Source of the DNA: Pseudomonadota bacterium
GTDB taxonomy: Bacteria; Pseudomonadota; Alphaproteobacteria; Rhizobiales; Rhizobiaceae
DNA: 13,477 nucleotides
Assembly (NCBI GenBank): GCA_023428515.1
Contig: JAEYXI010000388.1
Span: forward strand, 1 to 13,477
Direction of reading: 5' to 3'
In this document: positions 7,321-13,477 of the stretch, one piece after another
Layout: the number at the start of each line of letters is the position of its first letter
Numbering within the stretch: the first letter of the stretch is position 1
Program-made: the position numbers and the translations under genes
Notes under the pieces: model-generated
What the model was told of the DNA's origin: nothing
Seen by the model: the letters and a program-made list of their open reading frames with translations, nothing else
The model's database searches: none

Positions 7321-7941
7321 TCAGGCACGTGCCTTCAATGTCTCGACCACCTCGCGGCCGGACAGCAGGTCGGCATATTTCTGGCCCATGTCGAAGAGGT
7401 TCGCCTCGTGCGGCCCAAGCGCGCGATCGCCGACACAATCCTTGGCGACGGTGACGCGGTAGTTCATGCTCATCGCGTCGATGGCGCTGGCGCGGATGCA
7501 TCCCGATGTCGTGCAGCCTGTAAGCACGATCGTGTCGACGCCCTTTGCCACGAAATGCGCGGCGAGATGCGTGCCGAAGAAGGCCGAGGCCTGTGTCTTG
7601 CGGATGACGAGCTCGCCCTCGGCCGGCGCGAGCGCATCGACAACCTGGCTGGCATGCGCTTTTTCGGTCAGGTCGCGCAGCCGCGGCACTTTCTGGCACC
7701 ACACGCCGGCGTCCGCCCCGTCATCGGCATAGACGATGCGCGTGAAGACGACAGGCAGTTTCGCCTCGCGGAAGAAGGCGAGCAACGGCTTCGTCGCCTC
7801 GACCGCGTCGAGTATGTTGCCGCCGCCGAGGATTTCCGGGTCCGTGAATCCGTTGACGAAATCGACGACGAGCAAGGCGGGAAGCCGACCGAAACCGATC
7901 TTCTGGCCGAATTGCTGCTTGGCGTAGATGTCGTCGGTCAT
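7321..7941 (-). CDS. Cysteine hydrolase, isochorismatase family (N-carbamoylsarcosine/maleamate amidase-like)
   Basis: A 206-residue cytoplasmic enzyme with the full triad of this family. Asp27 is in LLVVDFVNGFTDP, Lys115 in VIRKTQASAFFGT and the nucleophile Cys148 in TGCTTSGCIRASAIDA. The TSGCxRAS form of the nucleophile motif is that of the N-carbamoylsarcosine amidase and maleamate amidase branch, which release ammonia (and CO2 for carbamoyl substrates). It is not the true isochorismatase form. The start at 7941 has AGGGGAGG five bases upstream. It follows the G3E GTPase gene by 11 bases and is last in the 10198-to-7321 operon. Most likely it hydrolyses an open-chain amide made by an upstream enzyme. 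The exact substrate is not determined. Confidence 0.9.
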   Translation of the reverse strand: MTDDIYAKQQFGQKIGFGRLPALLVVDFVNGFTDPEILGGGNILDAVEATKPLLAFFREAKLPVVFTRIVYADDGADAGVWCQKVPRLRDLTEKAHASQVVDALAPAEGELVIRKTQASAFFGTHLAAHFVAKGVDTIVLTGCTTSGCIRASAIDAMSMNYRVTVAKDCVGDRALGPHEANLFDMGQKYADLLSGREVVETLKARA

Positions 7942-7952
7942 GCCCGCCTCCC

Positions 7953-8882
7953 CTATTCGCGCAATCCGGCGAAATGGCGCAGCGATTTGGCCAGTTGATC
8001 CGCGCCGAAACCCCGGCCGATGAACACCAGGCTGTCGTCGTCGCCGAGTGGCCTGTCCTCAGGAATGATTTCCGGTGACTGGACGATCCTGCGCACGCTC
8101 TGCAGTAGCAGCCGGCCGGCCGGCGTGCGCACCACTCCCTTGACCCGAAGGATGTCGTCGCCGCGCGCATGGATAAGTGCGCTCAACCACACGCTGAAAG
8201 CCGTCCAGTCTATGTCCTCGCCGATATCGAGCTTCAGCGCGCGGATCGGCGCGCCGCCTTCGCCGACCTCGCCAAGCAAGTGAGCCTCCGCACTGACATA
8301 ATTGGGCAGTGCGGCGTCGCTGCCCCTGACTGTGCCCGAGATCGCCGCGCCGGGATTGATCGCTTTCAGCGTCGCCAGCAGCCGCGCCAGTCTGCCTTCG
8401 TCGACCTCGTCGATCTTGGTGACGACAAGACGGTCTGCGAGTTCCATCTGCCGGCGGCTCAGCGGTTCCTGCCGCAATTGCTCGAGCCCGTAGACCGCGT
8501 CGACCGCGACGACGATCTCGGAAATCACGATGTGATAGGCGAGCACTGGATCGGAGCGGATCGCCGAAACGATCGGGCCGGGATCGGCCAGCCCGCTGGT
8601 CTCGATGACGATGCGGTCGGGCCTGCGCCCTTCCGCGCTGACCCGCCTGTCGCAAAGTTCGCGCAGCAGCGCGATGAGTTCGTCGCGCGCCTCGCAGCAG
8701 GCGCAGCCGCCGGCCACCACCGCGAGCTCCGCCGACTGGCTGAGCAGTGCGTCGTCGACAGAGGTTTCCGCCGCCTCGTTGACGACGACGAAGGCATCGG
8801 CGAGCAAGCCGTGATGGAGCTGGTGGCGAAGCCAGGTCGTCTTACCCGAGCCGAGAAAGCCGCCGAGCACGGTGAGCCGCAT
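7953..8882 (-). CDS. G3E-family GTPase (COG0523, CobW/ZNG-like metallochaperone)
   Basis: From the ATG at 8880-8882 this is 309 residues. Motifs are Walker A GGFLGSGKTT (7-16), VVNEAAETSVDD (33-44), the metal-binding CxCC as GGCACC (58-63, cysteines 60, 62, 63), ETSGLADPGPI (94-104) and the guanine-specificity motif TKID (155-158). The C-terminal CobW domain includes RVKGVVRTPAGRLLL. Proteins of this group use GTP to deliver a metal to a client or help insert a cofactor. GGAGG lies about five bases before this ATG. An ATG at 8924 would add 14 residues (MAGRVEANDATEGR) but has its nearest SD about 15 bases away, so I prefer 8882. The gene sits between a small CxxC gene and a cysteine hydrolase, downstream of a metal-dependent hydrolase that may be its client. 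Confidence 0.92.
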   Translation of the reverse strand: MRLTVLGGFLGSGKTTWLRHQLHHGLLADAFVVVNEAAETSVDDALLSQSAELAVVAGGCACCEARDELIALLRELCDRRVSAEGRRPDRIVIETSGLADPGPIVSAIRSDPVLAYHIVISEIVVAVDAVYGLEQLRQEPLSRRQMELADRLVVTKIDEVDEGRLARLLATLKAINPGAAISGTVRGSDAALPNYVSAEAHLLGEVGEGGAPIRALKLDIGEDIDWTAFSVWLSALIHARGDDILRVKGVVRTPAGRLLLQSVRRIVQSPEIIPEDRPLGDDDSLVFIGRGFGADQLAKSLRHFAGLRE

Positions 8883-8929
8883 CCGGCCCTCCGTTGCGTC
8901 GTTCGCCTCGACCCTGCCGGCCATCGTGT

Positions 8930-9229
8930 TCAGGTGGTCTCCTCACCGATGAAACGCGGATCGAGCGGGTCGATCGCCTTGCCCGACAGCCTTTCGGCCT
9001 CGGCCCAGACCTCTTCGAGATCGCGCACGATCGTCTGGTTGCCTGAGAGCGTGCCGAGTTGGATGCCCGGCACCTGCGCGCCGTCATGCGCCGTCAGCCC
9101 ATAGGCGGGCAGCACCGACTGCAGCACCTGCGCGCGACGGAAACGGGCGCGCAGGCGGTCATGCGGCGTAGCCGCTCCCGCCTCGGTCCAATGACCGGGC
9201 GCTGCCGGAAAACCGCAGGCTGAGCACAT
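8930..9229 (-). CDS. Small CxxC protein of unknown function, paired with G3E GTPase
   Basis: A 99-residue protein beginning MCSACGFPAAPGHW, with a CxxC pair at residues 2 and 5 and His13 close by. This could hold a metal if it dimerises or binds a partner. A basic stretch follows (HDRLRARFRRAQ, about 23-34). The C-terminal half, LEEVWAEAERLSGKAIDPLD, looks helical. I do not recognise a named family, though it looks like a conserved partner and not a chance frame: codon use matches the neighbours and it ends a few bases before the GTPase gene. No other start is possible after the in-frame TGA that ends the upstream gene. The ATG at 9229 has only a weak SD. A role as metal carrier or adaptor for the GTPase is inference. 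Confidence 0.72.
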   Translation of the reverse strand: MCSACGFPAAPGHWTEAGAATPHDRLRARFRRAQVLQSVLPAYGLTAHDGAQVPGIQLGTLSGNQTIVRDLEEVWAEAERLSGKAIDPLDPRFIGEETT

Positions 9230-9251
9230 AGGCCGGATCCGCTGGTTGATG

Positions 9252-9276
9252 CCGGCGGCGATCCTAACGCCGCCGG
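9252..9276 (-). promoter_or_regulatory. Perfect 9-bp hairpin between deacetylase-fold gene and CxxC gene
   Basis: CCGGCGGCG (9252-9260) and CGCCGCCGG (9268-9276) are exact inverted complements around a seven-base loop. The hairpin sits in the 63-base gap after the hydrolase stop (9293) and before the CxxC start (9229). No T-run follows on the minus strand, so it is not a standard terminator. It may protect the 3' end of the upstream message or partly reduce read-through. Confidence 0.45.
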
Positions 9277-9292
9277 TGCGTCATGGGAACGC

Positions 9293-10198
9293 TCAGATGA
9301 CTTCCGGGCGCGCCTTGCCCTTGAAAGGATAGCGCTTGCGGAAGTCCACGGCGATCTCCTCGAAGGTCATCCACTTCGTGCCGGTCTTGCCGTTGATGTG
9401 CTCGATCAGGCGCTCGAGCATCATCAGCACCTGCGGGCGGCCGGCGACGTCGGGGTGGATGGTGAAGGCGAAGACCGCATAGTCCATCTCGCGATAGACC
9501 CAGTCGAACGCGTCGCGCCACAGATCCTCGATGTCGCGCGGATTGACGAAGCCGTGGCTGTTCGGCGCCTTCTTCATGAACATCATCGGCGGCAGGTCGT
9601 CGACATACCAGTTGGCGCCGATCTCGACGAGGTCGATCTCCTTGCCGTGCTTCAGCGGATGCATCCAGTCTTCCGCCTTCTTGGAATAGTCGATGACGTT
9701 CCACTTGTCACCGACACGCGCATAGAAGGGCTGGAAGTCGCGATAGCCCTGGCTGTGGTCGTACTGGAAGCCGTATTTCTGCAAGAGCGCGGCGGTCGAG
9801 TTCGACATCTCCCACCACGGCGCGACGTAGCCGCGCGGCTTCTTGCCGGAATGCTTCTGGATGAGCTCGATCGACTTGACGAGCACGGCCTCTTCCTGGG
9901 TCGGCGTCATGGCGATCGGGTTTTCGTGGAGATAGCCATGCGCGCCGATCTCGTGACCATCCTTGACGATCATCTCGATCTGCTTAGGGAAGGTCTCGAT
10001 CGAGTGGCCCGGGGCGAAGAAGCTGGTCTTGAGGTCGTACTTCTTGAACAGGCGCAACAGGCGCGGCACGCCCACTTCGGTCGCGAAGATGCCGCGCTGG
10101 ATATCCGACGGCGAGTCGCCGCCGCCATAGGAACCGATCCAGCCGGCGACGGAATCGATATCCGTACCGAACGAGCAGATGATTTCCTTCTTTGCCAT
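9293..10198 (-). CDS. Polysaccharide-deacetylase-fold metal-dependent hydrolase (HP0310/PuuE-like)
   Basis: From the ATG at 10198, with GGGAGA seven bases upstream, this is 301 residues. An in-frame ATG at 10213 lacks an SD. The sequence fits the NodB-fold group that includes Helicobacter pylori HP0310 and the metal-independent allantoinase PuuE. It has [11 protein letters not shown] (metal ligand Asp15), [14 protein letters not shown] (His87 and His91), RGYVAPWWE and [15 protein letters not shown]. The Asp-His-His triad sits one residue later than in HP0310 as I recall it. There is no signal peptide, so it acts in the cytoplasm. That argues against peptidoglycan or chitin deacetylation and for a small substrate such as an amide, ureide or cyclic imide. 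A Pseudomonas putida cyclic imide hydrolase of about 293 residues has, as I recall, been placed in this group. It is first in an operon with CxxC, GTPase and cysteine hydrolase genes. Confidence 0.9.
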   Translation of the reverse strand: MAKKEIICSFGTDIDSVAGWIGSYGGGDSPSDIQRGIFATEVGVPRLLRLFKKYDLKTSFFAPGHSIETFPKQIEMIVKDGHEIGAHGYLHENPIAMTPTQEEAVLVKSIELIQKHSGKKPRGYVAPWWEMSNSTAALLQKYGFQYDHSQGYRDFQPFYARVGDKWNVIDYSKKAEDWMHPLKHGKEIDLVEIGANWYVDDLPPMMFMKKAPNSHGFVNPRDIEDLWRDAFDWVYREMDYAVFAFTIHPDVAGRPQVLMMLERLIEHINGKTGTKWMTFEEIAVDFRKRYPFKGKARPEVI

Positions 10199-10237
10199 TT
10201 TTCGTTCTCCCATTCTGGCCGTCGTCGCGGCATGTTG

Positions 10238-10250
10238 GATTGGTCCAATC
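10238..10250. promoter_or_regulatory. Perfect 13-bp palindrome, candidate operator
   Basis: GATTGG-T-CCAATC is a perfect inverted repeat in the divergent promoter region, 40 bases upstream of the leftward hydrolase gene. It overlaps a second repeat, CAAT-CTT-ATTG (10246-10256), giving three ATTG-type half-sites in a row. The form and place suit a dimeric repressor such as a GntR-type protein. No regulator gene lies next to it in the window. A close relative (11 of 13 bases) is at 7268-7280. Confidence 0.45.
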
Positions 10251-10325
10251 TTATTGATAGGAACATGGCCGCATTGAAAAATCCAGAATTTTCTTTATCG
10301 TGCAGAACGACTTAAGCCATTGTGG

Positions 10326-10353
10326 TTGCACATTAATCTGAATTCCATATCAA
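10326..10353 (+). promoter_or_regulatory. Possible promoter of the DUF3830/CoA operon
   Basis: TTGCAC (10326-10331) and TATCAA (10348-10353) are 16 bases apart, upstream of the rightward operon. Consensus matches are moderate (3/6 and 4/6). The -10 candidate lies inside an inverted repeat, TCCAT-ATCA-ATGGA (10344-10357), which could be an operator that blocks it. The rest of the 213-base gap (10199-10411) is AT-richer than its surroundings and contains no gene that I can support. Confidence 0.3.
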
Positions 10354-10411
10354 TGGATGCGTGATTCTGGATTGCTGAAGCCGCATGCAGAAAACCACCT
10401 CGGGAGGTTTC

Positions 10412-10825
10412 GTGACGAGTTTGAAAATCACCATTGCCGGCATGACGTTCGACGGAAAGCTGGAGACGGAAAAGGCGCCGCAGACCTGCGCCGCCTTCGC
10501 CGCCCGCCTGCCCTTCGAGAGCAAGGTCGTGCATGTGCGCTGGAGCGGCGAGGCGGTATGGATTCCGCTCGGCGATCTCGACTTCGGCGTCGGTTACGAG
10601 AACCACACCAGTTTTCCCGCGCCGGGGCAGATATTGCTCTATCCGGGCGGCATATCGGAGACCGAGATCCTGCTCGCCTATGGCGGCGTTCATTTCGCCA
10701 GCAAGATGGGACAGCTCGCTGGCAATCACTTCATTACGCTGACCTCCGGCATCGACCTGTTGCCGGAGATCGGCAAGCGCGCGCTGTGGCAGGGCGCACA
10801 GGACATCCGCTTCGAGGCTGCGTGA
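10412..10825 (+). CDS. DUF3830 protein, cyclophilin-like fold
   Basis: The protein is recognisable as DUF3830 by LPFESKVVHVRWSGEAVWIP, YENHTSFPAPGQILLYPGG and ISETEILLAYGGVHFASKMG. I chose GTG at 10412, which has GGGAGG four bases upstream and gives 137 residues, the family's usual size. An in-frame ATG at 10385 would add nine residues but has no clear SD. Structures in this family show a cyclophilin-like barrel, but to my knowledge no activity is established. It lacks a signal peptide and metal motifs. It is four bases upstream of a hydratase gene and heads a CoA-thioester operon, so an enzymatic or ligand-binding role in the same pathway is likely. Isomerase activity should not be assumed from the fold. 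Confidence 0.88.
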   Translation: MTSLKITIAGMTFDGKLETEKAPQTCAAFAARLPFESKVVHVRWSGEAVWIPLGDLDFGVGYENHTSFPAPGQILLYPGGISETEILLAYGGVHFASKMGQLAGNHFITLTSGIDLLPEIGKRALWQGAQDIRFEAA

Positions 10826-10829
10826 CGCC

Positions 10830-11684
10830 ATGGGCGAGACGATGAACGACTATTCCGCGTGGGTTGGCCGAACAGAGGAAAGCCGCGACCACGTGACGGC
10901 AGGCCCGCTTGACCGGCTCGCCGCGACGCTCGACCGCGACGATCCCAGGGCACAGGACGGCGACGCCGTGCCGCCGCTCGGCCATTGGCTTTTCTTCCTG
11001 CCTGATGTCAGGCAGTCCGAGATCGGCCCTGACGGCCACCCGAAGCGCGGCGGCTTCCTGCCGCCGGTGCACGAACTGCCGCGCCGCATGTGGGCTGGCA
11101 GCCGCATCGCCTTCCCAGGCGAGATCAGCGTCGGCGACAGCATTGTGCGCCGCTCGGTCATCCAGTCGGTGACGACAAAGGAAGGCGCAAGCGGCCCGCT
11201 CGTCTTCGTCACCGTGCGCCACGAGATCGGGCGCGAGGGCGAACCCGCCGCGATCGTCGACGAGCACGACATCGTCTATCGCGGATTGGAGGCGCCCGCG
11301 GTGAAAGCCGCGCCGAAGAAGGCCGTATCAGGAGAATGGCGGCGCGAGCTTACGCCAGACGCCGTACAGCTCTTCCGCTATTCGGCGCTCACATTCAACG
11401 GTCACCGCATCCATTACGACCGCGACTACGTCACCCAGGAGGAAGGTTATCCGGGCCTGGTCGTGCACGGGCCACTGACCGCGACGCTGCTGGTCGACCT
11501 CATGCGCCGCAACGCGCCCGACGCGCGCGTTGAGCAGTTCTCCTTCCGCGCCGTGTCGCCGCTCTTCGACGGCAACAGGATGAGTGTCAACGCCACCGCG
11601 CCCGATGCCAACGGCGTCGTCAAGCTTTGGGCGATGAACGCGGAAAACAACCTCGCCATGACCGCCGAGGCAAAGCTTAGATGA
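10830..11684 (+). CDS. Hotdog-fold acyl-CoA hydratase, MaoC/HTD2-type (mesaconyl-C4-CoA hydratase-like)
   Basis: A 284-residue protein with two hotdog units. The N-terminal one (about 1-150) is a FAS1-like dehydratase domain with PLGHWLFFLPDV and GGFLPPVHELPRRMWAGS. The second carries the active-site region FRYSALTFNGHRIHYDRDYV (182-201), followed by GYPGLVVHGPL (206-216), with Asn190, His192, His195 and Asp197 as likely key residues. This architecture is that of HTD2 and mesaconyl/itaconyl-CoA hydratases, which add or remove water on branched dicarboxylyl-CoA thioesters. The start could also be ATG at 10842 (MNDYSAWVG); neither has a strong SD. Its stop overlaps the CoA-transferase start (ATGA), showing coupled expression. 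The reaction class is well supported, the exact substrate is not. Confidence 0.88.
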   Translation: MGETMNDYSAWVGRTEESRDHVTAGPLDRLAATLDRDDPRAQDGDAVPPLGHWLFFLPDVRQSEIGPDGHPKRGGFLPPVHELPRRMWAGSRIAFPGEISVGDSIVRRSVIQSVTTKEGASGPLVFVTVRHEIGREGEPAAIVDEHDIVYRGLEAPAVKAAPKKAVSGEWRRELTPDAVQLFRYSALTFNGHRIHYDRDYVTQEEGYPGLVVHGPLTATLLVDLMRRNAPDARVEQFSFRAVSPLFDGNRMSVNATAPDANGVVKLWAMNAENNLAMTAEAKLR

Positions 11685-12844
11685 GCCGCCCTCTCGATGA
11701 GCTGCTGGTCGTCTCGCTGGAACAGGCGATCGCTGCGCCCTACTGCACCCGGCTGCTTGCCGACCAGGGCGCGCGTATCATCAAGGTCGAGCGGCCGGAC
11801 GGCGGCGACTTCGCCCGCGCCTACGACAAGCGCGCACGTGGCCTTGCCAGTCACTTCGTTTGGACGAACCGTTCCAAGGAGAGCCTGGCGCTCGACCTCA
11901 AGGACCCCACCGCGATCGAAGCTCTGGGCAGGATCATCGCGAAGGCCGACATCTTCATCCAGAATCTCGCGCCCGGCGCAGCGGCGCGGCTGGGGCTCGA
12001 CCCGGCCGAACTGCGCAAGCGGCACCCCAAGCTCATCACCTGCTCGATCTCCGGCTACGGCGCCGGCGGACCCGCCGAGCAGCGCAAAGCCTACGATCTG
12101 TTGATCCAGGCCGAAGCCGGCTTTCTCTCCGTCACCGGCACGCGCAACGACATGGCCAAGGCCGGCATATCGATCGCCGACATCGCGGCCGGCGTGACCG
12201 CCTATCATTCGATCCTCGCCGCGCTCATCAATCGCAGCCGCACCGGCGCTGGCGACAACATCGAGGTGTCGATGCTGGAGGCGATGGCCGAATGGATGGG
12301 CTTCCCGATGTATTTTGCGCTCGACGGCGCAGAGCCCCCACCGCGCAACGGCGCAGGACATGCGACGATCTACCCCTACGGTCCCTATGACACCGCGGAC
12401 GGCGGCGTGCTTTTCGGCCTGCAGAACGACCGCGAATGGGCGGCCTTCGCCGAGGGCGTCCTGAAACGCCCGGAGATGGCCGGAGACCCGCGCTTCAAGG
12501 GCAATGCCGGCCGCGCCGACCACCGCGAGACGATCGAGCCCGTCATCGTCGAGACCTTCGCGGCGCTTTCCACCGAGGAGGCCATCGCGCGGCTCGAAAA
12601 AGCCGGGATCGGCACGGCGCGCGTCAGCGACATGGCCGCCCTCTGGGCGCATCCGCAGCTTGCAGCGCGAAAGCGCTGGAGCGAGGTCGGCTCGCCCGCC
12701 GGTCCCCTGCCCGCGCTGAAGCCGGTCAGCGGCGACGGCTGGCAGCCGCGCCTCGACCCCGTGCCGGCGCTCGGTGAACACACCGATGCGATCCTCGCCG
12801 AATTCGGCCTCGACAATCTTCTTACCAAGAATGGCAAGACATGA
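11681..12844 (+). CDS. CaiB/BaiF (family III) CoA-transferase
   Basis: A 387-residue enzyme, normal length for the family. The N-terminal region shows EQAIAAPYCTRLLADQGARI then IKVERPDGGDFAR, the usual nucleotide/CoA-binding start. The catalytic aspartate is Asp139 in KAYDLLIQAEAGFLSVTG, equivalent to Asp169 of formyl-CoA transferase. Further family signs are SISGYGAGGP, NIEVSMLEAMAEWMGF and the C-terminal HPQLAARKRW. It moves CoA between carboxylic acids through acyl-enzyme anhydride intermediates in the cytoplasm. The gene overlaps its neighbours by four bases on both sides (ATGA), so it is made together with the hydratase and the dehydrogenase. It would activate the acid that the pathway then processes, likely using succinyl-CoA or another acyl-CoA as donor. 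Confidence 0.95.
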   Translation: MSRPLDELLVVSLEQAIAAPYCTRLLADQGARIIKVERPDGGDFARAYDKRARGLASHFVWTNRSKESLALDLKDPTAIEALGRIIAKADIFIQNLAPGAAARLGLDPAELRKRHPKLITCSISGYGAGGPAEQRKAYDLLIQAEAGFLSVTGTRNDMAKAGISIADIAAGVTAYHSILAALINRSRTGAGDNIEVSMLEAMAEWMGFPMYFALDGAEPPPRNGAGHATIYPYGPYDTADGGVLFGLQNDREWAAFAEGVLKRPEMAGDPRFKGNAGRADHRETIEPVIVETFAALSTEEAIARLEKAGIGTARVSDMAALWAHPQLAARKRWSEVGSPAGPLPALKPVSGDGWQPRLDPVPALGEHTDAILAEFGLDNLLTKNGKT

Positions 12845-13477
12845 TCCCCAAGCCCGACAGCCACGAGGAGATGCGCGAGGCACTGCGCGCGCTCTGCGCC
12901 GAGTTCCCGGCCGAGTACCACCGCAAGCATGACGAGGCAGCGACCTATCCCGTCGAGTTCATCGACGCGCTGACCAGCGCCGGCTGGCTGGCAGCGATGA
13001 TCCCCGAGGAATATGGCGGCTCCGGCCTCGGCCTCACCGAGGCGACTGTCGTAATGGAGGAGATCAACCGATCCGGCGGCAATGCCGGCCACTGCCACGG
13101 CCAGATGTACAATATGAGCACGCTGCTCAGGCACGGCTCGAAGGAACAGAAGGCGCTCTATTTGCCGAAGATAGCGTCCGGCGAGTTGCGGCTGCAATCC
13201 ATGGCCGTGACCGAGCCGACGACAGGCACCGACACGACGAAGCTCAAGACCACGGCGGTGAAGAAGGGCGATCGCTACGTCGTCAACGGCCAGAAGGTGT
13301 GGATCAGCCGCGTCCAGCATTCCGACCTGATGATCCTGCTCGCCCGCACCACGCCGGTCGATCAGGTCGCGAAGCGCTCGCAGGGCCTGTCGATCTTCCT
13401 CGTCGACGTGCACGAGGCGATGAGGAAGGGCATGGAGGTGCGGCCGATCCTCAACATGGTCAACCATGAGACCAACG
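12841..13477 (+). CDS. Acyl-CoA dehydrogenase (C-terminus cut by window edge)
   Basis: The frame opens at an ATG overlapping the CoA-transferase stop and runs 212 codons to the window edge, slightly over half of a typical 380-residue enzyme. It shows MIPEEYGGSGLGLTEATVVM, the FAD-contact segment MAVTEPTTGTDTTKLKT (usually TEPxAGSD), GQKVWISRVQHSDLMILLAR and a HETN segment at the edge. The catalytic glutamate and the C-terminal helical domain lie outside the window. Members oxidise acyl-CoA to 2,3-enoyl-CoA with FAD and pass electrons to ETF. Next to a hydratase and CoA-transferase it fits a short degradation path for a branched or dicarboxylic acid. Substrate unknown. Confidence 0.93.
   Translation, partial: MIPKPDSHEEMREALRALCAEFPAEYHRKHDEAATYPVEFIDALTSAGWLAAMIPEEYGGSGLGLTEATVVMEEINRSGGNAGHCHGQMYNMSTLLRHGSKEQKALYLPKIASGELRLQSMAVTEPTTGTDTTKLKTTAVKKGDRYVVNGQKVWISRVQHSDLMILLARTTPVDQVAKRSQGLSIFLVDVHEAMRKGMEVRPILNMVNHETN

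Noticed and set aside
11447..12883. Long open frame antisense to the hydratase and CoA-transferase genes
   Set aside because: It is a shadow of high-GC coding sequence. The plus-strand genes have family motifs throughout and the antisense product shows none.

Overview
The window is high-GC, densely packed bacterial DNA of alphaproteobacterial character, most like Hyphomicrobiales (Mesorhizobium and relatives). That guess rests on the gene families: a GcvA-type LysR regulator, a polyamine-type ABC importer, a DUF3830 protein and a CaiB/acyl-CoA dehydrogenase operon. It also rests on style, with short gaps and ATGA overlaps. I could not run a search, so the taxonomy is an inference. No RNA gene, insertion sequence, CRISPR array or phage gene was seen, and no gap between genes exceeds about 215 bases.

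Left part (1-6272): a minus-strand M20-type amidohydrolase (cut by the window edge) diverges from a LysR regulator. The regulator reads to full length only if it starts at a CTG codon. It is followed by a complete four-gene importer of the spermidine/putrescine/opine type: ATPase, periplasmic binding protein with a twin-arginine-like signal, and two permeases. This looks like a regulated uptake-and-hydrolysis unit for an amide-type compound of unknown identity.

Middle part (6286-10198, all minus strand): an HtrA-like protein with a PDZ domain whose three catalytic positions all appear to be replaced is a separate unit next to the importer's end. Upstream of it lies a compact operon, read from 10198 down to 7321. 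It encodes a metal-dependent deacetylase-fold hydrolase, a 99-residue CxxC protein, a COG0523/G3E GTPase (metallochaperone type) and a cysteine hydrolase of the isochorismatase/N-carbamoylsarcosine amidase family.

Right part (10412-13477, plus strand): diverging from that operon across a palindrome-rich 213-base promoter region is a second operon. It encodes a DUF3830 cyclophilin-fold protein, a hotdog-fold (MaoC/HTD2-type) hydratase, a CaiB/BaiF CoA-transferase and an acyl-CoA dehydrogenase (cut by the edge).

Reading the two right-hand operons together, I suggest a catabolic route. A ring amide or imide would be opened by the deacetylase-fold enzyme and the half-amide deaminated by the cysteine hydrolase. 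The resulting acid would then be activated by the CoA-transferase and processed by the dehydrogenase and hydratase, with the GTPase/CxxC pair serving a metalloenzyme. This is a hypothesis built from gene order and family knowledge; the substrate is not shown by the sequence.
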